Program-made: the position numbers and the translations under genes
Notes under the pieces: model-generated
Databases searched by the model: none
What the model saw: the letters and a program-made list of their open reading frames with translations, nothing else
What the model was told of the DNA's origin: nothing
In this document: one piece after another, positions 1 through 6,413 of the stretch
How positions within the stretch are numbered: position 1 is the stretch's first letter
How the letters are laid out: the number at the start of each line of letters is the position of its first letter
Assembly (NCBI GenBank): GCA_029239575.1
Contig: JARBUP010000120.1
Coordinates: forward strand, 1-8,359
Length of the DNA stretch: 8,359 nt
Direction of reading: 5' to 3'
Source of the DNA: Bacillota bacterium
GTDB taxonomy: Bacteria > Bacillota > Clostridia > Tissierellales > Sedimentibacteraceae

Positions 1-66
1 ATAATGTCTTAAGAAGATTCGTCCCCAATTTACTATTAGATTATTAACTGTAGAAAATATAAAACA

Positions 67-99
67 AACAGCATTCGACGAACTTATTCGAATGCTGTT
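67..99 (-). terminator. Intrinsic terminator of the acid sugar operon
   Basis: A perfect 12-bp inverted repeat (67-78 with 88-99, AACAGCATTCGA / TCGAATGCTGTT) encloses a 9-base loop. Read on the minus strand it is followed directly by TTGTTTTATATTTT, a serviceable U-tract. It lies about 30 bases past the permease stop codon and closes the operon that starts near 4700. On the plus strand the following bases (AAATTTCTTG) make a much poorer U-tract. In bases 1-66 I see no gene and no other signal. Confidence 0.85.
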
Positions 100-130
100 A
101 AATTTCTTGTTTCAATAGTTATTTTTATTT

Positions 131-1501
131 TTAGAATATTGCGTTTAATATCATTAATTCTACGAAACCTACTGCCCAAATGATTGTTGTTGTTACTGAC
201 CATACTCTCATTTGTTCTTTAGCCTCTTTGATACCAAGCATTCTGTTTACAACCCAGTAGTAGCTGTCATTGAAGTATGAATAAACTAATGAACCTGTAC
301 AAGCTGCTAATGCTGCAAATACTGGGTTAACATTTAATGTAGCAATAATTGGTGCTGTAATAGATGCTGATGTAACCATTGCAACTGTACCGCTTCCTTG
401 AATGAGTCTTATTAATGAAGAAATTACGAATGGAAGAAGTATAGCTGGCAATGAAGTTTTAGATATCACTTGCGCAATATAATCTCCTGCACCAGAATCA
501 CGAAGAACCATACCAAGGGCTCCACCACCACCTGTTACAAGGATGATTATACCTGCTGACTTAATTCCTCTTTCCATTAAATCAATTGTTTCGCTTCTTG
601 AATATTTACCTGCTAAACCATATATAGCAACTATTAAACCAATACCTACTGCTATAACAGGTGTTCCTAAGAATACGAATGCATTAACAATTGGTCCCTG
701 TGCTTTTAAAGCTGTAGCAACAGTATTGATTAAAATTAATATTATTGGAATTATAATTGGAGCAAATGACATAAATGTTGAAGGTAGTTCTTTTCCACTA
801 TTATCATCTATTGAATCATATACTGGTTCTTGATATGCAGGTCTTATCCAATCTTCACCATCTTCAGTAGGAAGTTGATATATTTTCTTTCCTAAATATC
901 TTGCATATATAACTGCTGCTGCAGTCATAGGTATAGCCATTACAATACCCCATAAAATTATAGAACCTACGCTTACATTAAATAATCCTGCAACTCCTAC
1001 AGGTCCTGGCGTAGGAGGAACTAAAGAGTGAGTGATTACAAGTCCAGCTGCAAGTGCTACACCAAGAGTTATAACTGATTTTTTAGTTTTTCTTGAAATA
1101 GCTTTTGCTAAAGGTGATAAAATAACGAATCCTGAGTCACAGAATATTGGAATAGAAACTAAAAATCCTGTTATAGCAAGAGCGATTTCTTCTCTACCTT
1201 TTCCAAGCTTTTTTATAAATGTTTGTGCCATTCTTTCAGCTGCGCCTGATGCTTCAAATATTTCTCCCATCATTACGCCAAATCCGATTATGATACCTAT
1301 GCTTCCTAAAGTATTTCCAAAACCTTTAGAAATTGAAGCTAACACGGCATTTGAAGGCATACCACCTATTAAACCTGTTACTGCTGCTGCAATAATAAGT
1401 GCTAAAAATGCATGTATTTTTGTTTTTAAAATTAATACTATCAAAATCGTGATACCAATTATAAGGCCTAAAATCATTTGTGAGCCAACTACTTGTTCCA
1501 T
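131..1501 (-). CDS. GntP-family gluconate/acid sugar:H+ symporter
   Basis: This is an integral membrane permease of the GntP family, which takes up gluconate and related sugar acids by proton symport. Its 456 residues match the usual family length (about 440-460). Hydrophobic segments run almost throughout, with one polar loop at about 203-243. Family hallmarks are GEIFEASGAAERMA (79-92), SIPIFCDSGFVILSPLA (116-132), THSLVPPTPGP (157-167), GSGTVAMVTSASI (369-381) and SYFNDSYYWVVNR (408-420). The start is set by a strong Shine-Dalgarno (CGGAGG on the minus strand, 1507-1512) five bases upstream; an internal Met9 has no such site. It is the last gene of the operon, 31 bases after the dehydrogenase gene. 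Neighbouring acid sugar kinase and PdxA2 genes suggest a four-carbon acid such as D-threonate as substrate, rather than gluconate; that is inference from context. Confidence 0.93.
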   Translation of the reverse strand: MEQVVGSQMILGLIIGITILIVLILKTKIHAFLALIIAAAVTGLIGGMPSNAVLASISKGFGNTLGSIGIIIGFGVMMGEIFEASGAAERMAQTFIKKLGKGREEIALAITGFLVSIPIFCDSGFVILSPLAKAISRKTKKSVITLGVALAAGLVITHSLVPPTPGPVGVAGLFNVSVGSIILWGIVMAIPMTAAAVIYARYLGKKIYQLPTEDGEDWIRPAYQEPVYDSIDDNSGKELPSTFMSFAPIIIPIILILINTVATALKAQGPIVNAFVFLGTPVIAVGIGLIVAIYGLAGKYSRSETIDLMERGIKSAGIIILVTGGGGALGMVLRDSGAGDYIAQVISKTSLPAILLPFVISSLIRLIQGSGTVAMVTSASITAPIIATLNVNPVFAALAACTGSLVYSYFNDSYYWVVNRMLGIKEAKEQMRVWSVTTTIIWAVGFVELMILNAIF

Positions 1502-1532
1502 AATAACCTCCGTTATAATTTATAATTAATAT

Positions 1533-2531
1533 TTATTTATTAAAGTTAGGAGCATATAATGCTGCTAATTTAATTGCTTCTACCATGCTAACTTCACCAG
1601 CTTTACCGGTTCCTGCTATGTCAAAAGCAGTTCCATGGTCAACTGAGGTTCTTAAGAAAGGCATGTTGTTTGTTATAGAAATTGTTCTATCAAAGTCAAC
1701 CATTTTTGTTGCAATATGTCCTTGATCGTGGTAAAGAGATAATACTGCATCATATCTTCCGTTTAAACCTTGATGAAATACTGAATCAGCCGGAACAGGA
1801 CCAACAACATCAATATTTTCTGACTGTGCTTTTTTTACAGCCGGTTCAATTTCATCAACTTCTTCATATCCAAATAATCCATGTTCTCCACTGTGTGGAT
1901 TTAAGCCTGCAACAGCAAGTTTAGGATTTTGAATTCCTAAAACTTTTAATGCTTCAATGCATCTATTTATGAATTCATAAACACTTTCTTTTGTAACAAG
2001 TTCACATGCTTTTTTCAATGACACGTGACGTGTTAAGAAAAATACTCTTAAGCCGTGTACTTGGAACATTGTGAGAGGATTATAAGTTTTAGTTAAATCT
2101 TCAAGTATTTCAGTATGTCCTATATAAGGAACTTCTGCTGCTTTAAATGATTCTTTGTTAATTGGTGTTGTAGCTATGGCATCTACTTTTTTATCAAGAG
2201 CTAAATTTGTAACTGTTTTTATATACTCAAAAGCAGCTTTTCCGCCCATGGCTTGAACTTTTCCAATTTGAAGTAAATTTATATCAACGTTATTTAAATC
2301 GATTATATCTAAAGTTCCATACTCATATTTTCCTTCTTTTGGTTCTGCAACAACATTTATATTTAATGTTATGCCGCAAAATTTCATAGCTTGTTCAATA
2401 GTGTTTTTTTCGCCTATTACTATAGGATTGCAATTTTCATAAATCTCTTTATTATTTAACGCTTTAACTACAATTTCAGGACCTATACCAGCAGGATCTC
2501 CTAATGGTATGCCTATTATTGGTTTACTCAT
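1533..2531 (-). CDS. pdxA2: PdxA2-type 4-phospho-D-threonate/erythronate dehydrogenase
   Basis: This is an NAD-dependent, metal-dependent dehydrogenase of the PdxA family (332 residues, usual length). Visible motifs are GDPAGIGPE (11-19), IGHTEIL (137-143), NPHSGEHG (211-218), SLYHDQGH (265-272) and RTSVDHGTAFDIAGTG (294-309). The three expected metal-binding histidines appear as His169, His213 and His268. Classical PdxA oxidises 4-phosphohydroxy-L-threonine in vitamin B6 synthesis. The PdxA2 branch, encoded beside DUF1537 kinases, oxidises 4-phospho-D-threonate (or erythronate) at C3; the product decarboxylates to dihydroxyacetone phosphate. The neighbours here (kinase, permease, DeoR regulator, no pdxJ) favour the catabolic role. 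The start codon directly follows the kinase stop codon (TAAATG), and its Shine-Dalgarno lies inside the kinase gene, so the two are probably translationally coupled. The family call is very secure; the exact substrate is inferred. Confidence 0.9.
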   Translation of the reverse strand: MSKPIIGIPLGDPAGIGPEIVVKALNNKEIYENCNPIVIGEKNTIEQAMKFCGITLNINVVAEPKEGKYEYGTLDIIDLNNVDINLLQIGKVQAMGGKAAFEYIKTVTNLALDKKVDAIATTPINKESFKAAEVPYIGHTEILEDLTKTYNPLTMFQVHGLRVFFLTRHVSLKKACELVTKESVYEFINRCIEALKVLGIQNPKLAVAGLNPHSGEHGLFGYEEVDEIEPAVKKAQSENIDVVGPVPADSVFHQGLNGRYDAVLSLYHDQGHIATKMVDFDRTISITNNMPFLRTSVDHGTAFDIAGTGKAGEVSMVEAIKLAALYAPNFNK

Positions 2532-3866
2532 TTATTTTTCTCCTTTTAGTTCTTTTGTATGATATTCATTAGATAATTTAGTTAAAAGGTAATTAACGCA
2601 TTTTATTAATGCTTTTTCATCTCCAACAAGTCCACCTTTAGTTATAACAGGTGTGTTGTTGTATATTCCTTTTCTAAGTCTTCCATAAACAGCAAGTGGT
2701 AAAACTTCATCTTTAACTTCTATACCAGCACATCCTAAAGCATTGCATACTGCTACAGTAACATCCCCACCTGATGTGTAAAGACCACCAATTTGGGATT
2801 CAGTTTTTTCTAATAAAGTTGTTGTTATTTCTGCAAGACCATTATTAATTCTTTGAGAAACTTCATCTTCAGTTATATTTAAATCTTTAGCTATTAAAGA
2901 TAAGTTTAATATTTCATTTTCATTTTTTGTTGTTATAACTCCGATAACTTCATAATCATCCATGTCATTAATAAGCTTATTTACAATTCTTTGTATTTCT
3001 TCTTTTTTAGAATTGTCATATATTAGTTTTTTAGCATCTGCTTCAACTAATAAAGGAGAGTGTTCTAATCTTAACTCATCTAATTGTTTTCTTGTTAAGT
3101 TAGACACGCTACCAACTGTAAGCATTACTTTTTGTCCAGGAGAAACTTTCGGAACTTCAAGATATTCTTTTGCAACAGCAGCTGTAAATGGGCCTGGATC
3201 AACAGTTACAATATTAAGTTTAGAATTTTTAATAGCTTTTGCTATTTTTGTAATGTCTTCGTCCGTTGTTGCATCAACAACGATAACTTTACATCCATTT
3301 CCAATTTCATTTAACAATGATTTTAATATTGTTTCTTCACCTTTTAAAACTTTGTCAAGTTCAACAAATCCAACTTTTTTATTTATTTGTTGTTCAATAA
3401 GTGATACAACCCTTGAAGTAAATACAGGTGTTTTTGGATCTTTTGCAACATCTGTTTTTTCAAGAGGAATTTGATTAACCATTAAAAATCCGCCTATGCA
3501 AACTCTACCCGATGATGGGAATGCAGGAACAACAATAGCATATGTTTCTTTATTTAAATTATCTAATACAGCAGAAATTTCAGGACCTATGTTACCCCTT
3601 AACGTGCTATCAATTCTTTTAGAAAATAATGTAACATCATCTTCTTTAAAAAATTCTACAATATTTTTTACTTTTTCATATGCTTCATCACTATCTATAG
3701 CTCTAGAGTCAGTGCTAATTGATAAAATATTCAAATCTTTGCTTTCTTCTTTATCATATTTGCTTAAATTTAAAAATGTAGCTGCTTTAAAACCTTGTCT
3801 TGCAAGCAGAACTCCAGTTGCATTAGCTCCTGTTAAATCATCAGCAATAACTACTACTTTTGACAT
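2532..3866 (-). CDS. dtnK: Four-carbon acid sugar kinase (DUF1537 family, D-threonate kinase-like)
   Basis: This cytoplasmic kinase phosphorylates C4 of a four-carbon sugar acid with ATP, supplying the substrate for the adjacent dehydrogenase. Its 444 residues are typical for the family. The N-terminal substrate-binding domain shows IADDLTGA (7-14), KRIDSTLRGNIGPE (83-96) and PAFPSSGR (114-121). The C-terminal nucleotide-binding domain shows TVGSVSNLT (250-258), SGGDVT (365-370) and TKGGLVGDE (409-417). In the last motif many relatives have a Gly-Gly-Phe-Gly-like stretch, so Gly-Leu-Val-Gly is a subfamily variant. The Shine-Dalgarno AGGAG (3876-3880) lies nine bases before the start, and the regulator gene ends 15 bases upstream. 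DtnK plus PdxA2 is the known pair for D-threonate. No isomerase or C2 dehydrogenase for L-threonate or D-erythronate is encoded nearby. The symbol is assigned by context; D-erythronate kinase is the main alternative. Confidence 0.88.
   Translation of the reverse strand: MSKVVVIADDLTGANATGVLLARQGFKAATFLNLSKYDKEESKDLNILSISTDSRAIDSDEAYEKVKNIVEFFKEDDVTLFSKRIDSTLRGNIGPEISAVLDNLNKETYAIVVPAFPSSGRVCIGGFLMVNQIPLEKTDVAKDPKTPVFTSRVVSLIEQQINKKVGFVELDKVLKGEETILKSLLNEIGNGCKVIVVDATTDEDITKIAKAIKNSKLNIVTVDPGPFTAAVAKEYLEVPKVSPGQKVMLTVGSVSNLTRKQLDELRLEHSPLLVEADAKKLIYDNSKKEEIQRIVNKLINDMDDYEVIGVITTKNENEILNLSLIAKDLNITEDEVSQRINNGLAEITTTLLEKTESQIGGLYTSGGDVTVAVCNALGCAGIEVKDEVLPLAVYGRLRKGIYNNTPVITKGGLVGDEKALIKCVNYLLTKLSNEYHTKELKGEK
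2540..2546 (-). promoter_or_regulatory. Ribosome binding site of pdxA2 inside the kinase gene
   Basis: AAAGGAG on the minus strand lies within the last codons of the kinase gene. It is eight bases upstream of the pdxA2 start codon, which abuts the kinase stop codon. This arrangement is usual for translational coupling and fixes the pdxA2 start. Confidence 0.75.
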
Positions 3867-3881
3867 GCTTTTTTTCTCCTG

Positions 3882-4643
3882 TTAAACTAAAATTAAATTA
3901 ATATTTTTATTTTTTATTTCCACATTAGTATGTTCATTTAAGCTGCTATCTGTCACAATTTTTTCAAATTGGTTTAAATCACACACTTTAATGAAACTCT
4001 TTTTTCCAAATTTGCTACTATCAGCAACTAATATTTTACACTCAGAACATTTTATCATTTGTTTTTTTATATCTGATTTTTGAAGGGATGGAGTTGTTAT
4101 TCCATGCTCTACATCAATGGAGCTACTTCCTATAAAACAAATGTCAGCATTAATTCCTTTTAAGAAATCAACTGCATTTGAACCTAAACATGAACCCGTA
4201 GAATTTTGAACATTGCCTCCAGTGCACAAAACATTAAAATCAGTTGTTGATGAAATATATACTGCAATTTTTAAATCTGTTGTAACTATAACCAAGTTTT
4301 GTTTTTTTATAAGTAATTTTGCGATTTCCATATTAGTAGTGCCAGCATCCAATATAATTACTTGTCCGTTTTGAACAAGTGATGCAGCATATTCAGCAAT
4401 TCGTTTTTTTTCATCTATTTTGCTGAGACTTTTATTTTCATATGGTATTTCTGCAATTAATTTTGATTTTAAAACTGCTCCGCCAAATGTTCGAGTAGCG
4501 ATACCGTTATCTTCTAAGTATTGTAAATCTCGTCTTATAGTCATAGGAGCCACATTTAACAATTTAGAAAGTTCTTCTACAGTTGCAATTTCATGGTCTT
4601 CAAGATATTGAATAATCATTTGTCTTCTTTCAATTTGTAACAT
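3882..4643 (-). CDS. DeoR/GlpR-family transcriptional regulator of the acid sugar operon
   Basis: This is a DNA-binding regulator of the DeoR family (253 residues, standard length). An N-terminal winged helix-turn-helix occupies about residues 3-58, with the recognition region TVEELSKLLNVAPMTIRRDL (21-40). The C-terminal sugar-phosphate sensor domain, about 75-235, shows LDAGTTN (98-104), TTDL (121-124), TGGNV (141-145), ICFIGSSSID (168-177), GITTP (181-185) and ADSSKFG (207-213). Such proteins usually repress and are released by a phosphorylated sugar intermediate. Here the effector could be the 4-phospho acid or a product, which is inference. The gene is first in the operon, 15 bases before the kinase gene, and it follows a repeat operator on its own promoter, so autoregulation is likely. 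A GGGGGA ribosome binding site (about 4650-4655) supports the start. Confidence 0.92.
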   Translation of the reverse strand: MLQIERRQMIIQYLEDHEIATVEELSKLLNVAPMTIRRDLQYLEDNGIATRTFGGAVLKSKLIAEIPYENKSLSKIDEKKRIAEYAASLVQNGQVIILDAGTTNMEIAKLLIKKQNLVIVTTDLKIAVYISSTTDFNVLCTGGNVQNSTGSCLGSNAVDFLKGINADICFIGSSSIDVEHGITTPSLQKSDIKKQMIKCSECKILVADSSKFGKKSFIKVCDLNQFEKIVTDSSLNEHTNVEIKNKNINLILV

Positions 4644-4671
4644 GGATATTCCCCCAATATGTATTTTATAA

Positions 4672-4706
4672 ATGTTATAATATGTTCATAAATGTTTAAG
4701 TATGTT
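4672..4706 (-). promoter_or_regulatory. Putative DeoR operator: four ATGTT repeats at exact 10-bp period
   Basis: On the plus strand ATGTT occurs at 4672-4676, 4682-4686, 4692-4696 and 4702-4706, exactly one helical turn apart (AACAT when read with the operon). Two copies are TATGTT and two are AATGTT. The array covers the predicted transcription start and early leader, immediately downstream of the -10 box. A bound regulator would therefore block initiation. Tandem repeats with about 10-bp spacing are common in operators of DeoR-family repressors. Assignment to the adjacent regulator is inferred from position. Confidence 0.6.
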
Positions 4707-4707
4707 T

Positions 4708-4735
4708 ATTATATCAATAAATTAAAATAATGCAA
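4708..4735 (-). promoter_or_regulatory. Sigma-A-type promoter of the acid sugar operon
   Basis: Read on the minus strand, a -35 box TTGCAT (4730-4735) and a perfect -10 box TATAAT (4708-4713) are separated by 16 bases. Transcription would start near 4701, inside the repeat operator and about 58 bases before the regulator start codon. No other good promoter is seen further along the operon, so the four genes are probably one transcript. Confidence 0.6.
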
Positions 4736-4764
4736 TATAAATAAATATTTAACAATGATATTTT

Positions 4765-4796
4765 AAAAACCTCCAAACTGAAAATCAGCTTGGAGG
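4765..4796 (-). terminator. Intrinsic terminator of the GerMN lipoprotein gene
   Basis: Arms 4770-4781 and 4785-4796 pair over 12 positions, with one G-U pair on the minus-strand transcript, around a three-base loop. On the minus strand the hairpin is followed by TTTTTAAAAT. It starts eight bases past the lipoprotein stop codon and separates that gene from the promoter of the acid sugar operon. Confidence 0.88.
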
Positions 4797-4803
4797 CATT
4801 AAT

Positions 4804-5838
4804 TTAACTTAGTGGTTTAGTTTTTTCTAAATTTACTGTAAATGGTTCTTTTTCTTTCATCAATATATGTCCTGATTCATATGGTTTTCCATCTAAAGTT
4901 ATATAAACTTTATCGACACCATAATAATTTCCAAGTGTATTTGTTATGGATTGAAGTATCATAGCTTCAAATGCTGAACCAGCATTCATTTCTGATACAA
5001 ATTCTTTGGAGAAGTCCACATAAACCATGTTTTCTTCATCATTTAAATATAAACTGTTTAACTTTGTATTTGTACTTATAACTGTTGCTTGGTCTTCATT
5101 GTCCTTAACCATTTTTTCTATTACATCTTTTGCATCATCATTTGTTTTAAAAGAAATTTCCTTTGTAATATAATAATAAGTATCTTCTTCTAAACTTGGA
5201 AAATAGACATTTACATTTTGTATAAGTGGAACGTCTTTTTCGATTGTTCTTAAAGTAGAAGAAACTTCATAACCTTCACCTGTACTAATAGTTTTAATCA
5301 AACCTATATCTTTTGCATAATAATCTACATTTTTATAATTACTTGCTTCAGTTGTAACTTCTAATGTTTTGTATGTACCCATAGGGGTTGTTATTTCCAT
5401 ATCTACATTTGTAATTGTGCGTTTTGAACCATCTTTTAGAGTCCAAGTGTTTCCTTTTTCCAATGGTTCTTTTAATATAATATTTCCACCCTCATATTCT
5501 TTATCCAAAAAGTTTTCTCTAAAATATGTTTCGGGTCTTGAGAAAATTTCCATTAATTGACCATCTTTAATTTCTAAAACTTTTACTACTTCAGTTCCGC
5601 CATTATTTGTTCTTGTTTGGATACGATTATCTTTAGAATAATCTGTGTACACTGTATAATATGCAAACTCATTGCCTTCGCCTTCATAGTCATATTTAGT
5701 GTTTTCAGTGTTTGGAAAATAATCATTGATTTTTAGAGCTTCTGGCTTACTATTGTTCAGGTTGCCATTATCATTAGTATCGCATGCTGACAACATAAAC
5801 AATAAAAATGTTAATATTACTATTAGTATTTTTTTCAT
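4804..5838 (-). CDS. Secreted lipoprotein with C-terminal GerMN domain
   Basis: This is a predicted membrane-anchored lipoprotein of 344 residues. A lysine-led hydrophobic signal peptide (1-18) ends in the lipobox LSAC, so Cys19 would be lipidated. A low-complexity Asn/Asp-rich linker (20-31) follows. The central part (about 36-200) is beta-rich and resembles the extracytoplasmic domain of uncharacterised clostridial lipoproteins. Residues about 208-325 look like a GerMN domain: NVNVYFP (208-214), then VYVDFSKEF (272-280), then QSITNTLG (296-303) and VDKVYITLDGKP (308-319). GerMN occurs in the spore protein GerM and in other envelope lipoproteins such as LpqB, so the domain suggests an envelope or spore role without proving it. 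The start is well supported by AGGAGGTG (5844-5851). It is a single-gene unit and its function is unknown. Confidence 0.85.
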   Translation of the reverse strand: MKKILIVILTFLLFMLSACDTNDNGNLNNSKPEALKINDYFPNTENTKYDYEGEGNEFAYYTVYTDYSKDNRIQTRTNNGGTEVVKVLEIKDGQLMEIFSRPETYFRENFLDKEYEGGNIILKEPLEKGNTWTLKDGSKRTITNVDMEITTPMGTYKTLEVTTEASNYKNVDYYAKDIGLIKTISTGEGYEVSSTLRTIEKDVPLIQNVNVYFPSLEEDTYYYITKEISFKTNDDAKDVIEKMVKDNEDQATVISTNTKLNSLYLNDEENMVYVDFSKEFVSEMNAGSAFEAMILQSITNTLGNYYGVDKVYITLDGKPYESGHILMKEKEPFTVNLEKTKPLS

Positions 5839-5861
5839 TTTACACCTCCTAATGTAATATT

Positions 5862-5867
5862 ATTATA
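5862..5867 (-). promoter_or_regulatory. -10 box of the lipoprotein gene promoter
   Basis: A perfect TATAAT reads on the minus strand, preceded by GGG. The best -35 at 17-base spacing is only TTATTA. Transcription would start about 17 bases before the lipoprotein start codon, giving a very short leader that still holds the whole Shine-Dalgarno. I see no clear sporulation sigma factor consensus. Confidence 0.45.
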
Positions 5868-5960
5868 CCCAAATACATATATTTTAATAACGTATTTATG
5901 TTATTTTGATCTTTGTATTTAATAAGCTTAATTAAGTTTATAGTTTATAGTAAAAATATC

Positions 5961-5989
5961 TTGACAAAGTCATAAATTTAGTTTAATAT
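5961..5989 (+). promoter_or_regulatory. Promoter of the tandem T-box leader
   Basis: A perfect -35 box TTGACA (5961-5966) lies 17 bases before a -10 box TAATAT (5984-5989). Start would be near 5996, about 15-20 bases before the first T-box structure. It is divergent from the lipoprotein promoter; the two -10 boxes are about 120 bases apart. Confidence 0.65.
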
Positions 5990-6011
5990 TTCCATTAATA
6001 TTAATATATAT

Positions 6012-6226
6012 ATTTGCAATGAAGAGGATTAGTAAATTAACATGGTCTAAAGAGAGAAAGCGTTGGTGAGAAGCTTTTGTCCCTCTGTATATTGAACCTA
6101 CCTCAGAGCATTTGGCTTAAAAAACCAAACGGCAAAACCGTTATTTAAATGAGATGCTGCTTATGCAGCAATTAGAGTGGTACCGCGTATACACGCCTCT
6201 TTGTTATATACAAAGAGGCGTTTTTT
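6012..6226 (+). promoter_or_regulatory. T-box riboswitch 1, proline (CCU) specifier
   Basis: This leader RNA element senses uncharged tRNA and lets transcription continue when the tRNA is not aminoacylated. Stem I starts with AATG/GAGG (6018-6027), closing with CCTC (6101-6104) and CATT (6109-6112). The AGTA of the specifier-loop bulge is at 6031-6034 and the distal hairpin (AAAGC...GCTTT) lies around 6057-6077. The specifier loop reads TTGAA-CCT-A, placing the codon CCT (Pro) at 6097-6099, followed by the usual purine. Stem III is TGCTGC/GCAGCA (6155-6170). The T-box sequence AGAGTGGTACCGCG is at 6174-6187. Its TGGT (6178-6181) would pair with the tRNA end ACCA, agreeing with the A discriminator of tRNA-Pro. 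AGAG (6174-6177) can pair with CTCT (6197-6200) in an antiterminator that excludes the terminator. Confidence 0.92.
6193..6226 (+). terminator. Terminator of T-box 1
   Basis: A perfect 11-bp stem, ACGCCTCTTTG (6193-6203) with CAAAGAGGCGT (6211-6221), has a seven-base loop and runs into six T (6221-6226). Its 5' arm is shared with the antiterminator of the riboswitch. Confidence 0.92.
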
Positions 6227-6228
6227 AT

Positions 6229-6258
6229 ATTATAGCCAAAGTAGTATTTTGCTATAAT
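6229..6258 (+). promoter_or_regulatory. Candidate extended -10 promoter within an inverted repeat
   Basis: ATTATAGC (6229-6236) and GCTATAAT (6251-6258) form an 8-bp inverted repeat. The right arm contains TG-C-TATAAT, a full extended -10 element with TATAAT at 6253-6258. The -35 position 17 bases upstream (TTATAG, 6230-6235) is weak. If active, it would start a second transcript near 6265 carrying only T-box 2. A chance AT-rich match is the alternative. Confidence 0.35.
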
Positions 6259-6300
6259 AAAGGGGTGAAGGGGAAGAACAAAGATGCTTTTTTATTATAG

Positions 6301-6327
6301 ATAATTTAAATGTGCACTTTAAATTAT
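6301..6327. repeat. AT-rich inverted repeat between the two T-boxes
   Basis: Perfect 10-base arms ATAATTTAAA (6301-6310) and TTTAAATTAT (6318-6327) flank TGTGCAC, which itself contains the palindrome GTGCAC. No T-run follows on the plus strand, so it is a poor terminator. I cannot assign a role. Apart from this and the preceding inverted repeat, the stretch 6227-6411 holds no gene that I can support. Confidence 0.5.
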
Positions 6328-6413
6328 TTATAATAACGTCATAAGTATAACTTGCGAGAAGCCCGTTTATTATAAAGTATCATTTAAAAATTAAAATAGT
6401 ATATGAATTAAAT

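Noticed and set aside
1032..1529. Long plus-strand open frame opposite the permease
   Set aside because: It lies antisense to a gene with clear GntP motifs, its protein is low-complexity Ile/Pro/Ala-rich as expected from antisense codons, and it has no ribosome binding site.
1533..2531. Reading the pdxA-like gene as part of vitamin B6 synthesis
   Set aside because: The gene lies between a DUF1537 kinase and a GntP permease under a DeoR regulator and has no B6 partner gene nearby, so the PdxA2 catabolic role fits better.
2962..3885. Plus-strand open frames opposite the acid sugar kinase
   Set aside because: They are antisense shadows with Ser/Phe-rich composition and no recognisable motif or start signal; the minus-strand kinase explains the region.
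6057..6066. GAAAGCGTTG resembling half of a catabolite-responsive cre site
   Set aside because: It belongs to the distal hairpin of T-box stem I, and the corresponding bases in copy 2 change to GCGAAG, so it is not a conserved operator.
6095..6102. Alternative T-box specifier registers (AAC Asn, ACC Thr, CTA Leu)
   Set aside because: The usual layout places the codon after GAA and just before one purine and the lower helix, which gives CCT in both copies. The proline-type gene downstream and the covarying helix next to it support that register.
6284..6304. Tiny frame ATG...TAA (six codons) after a GGGG-rich stretch between the T-boxes
   Set aside because: Too short, no good Shine-Dalgarno spacing, and no sign of coding; a leader peptide would also be redundant with a T-box.
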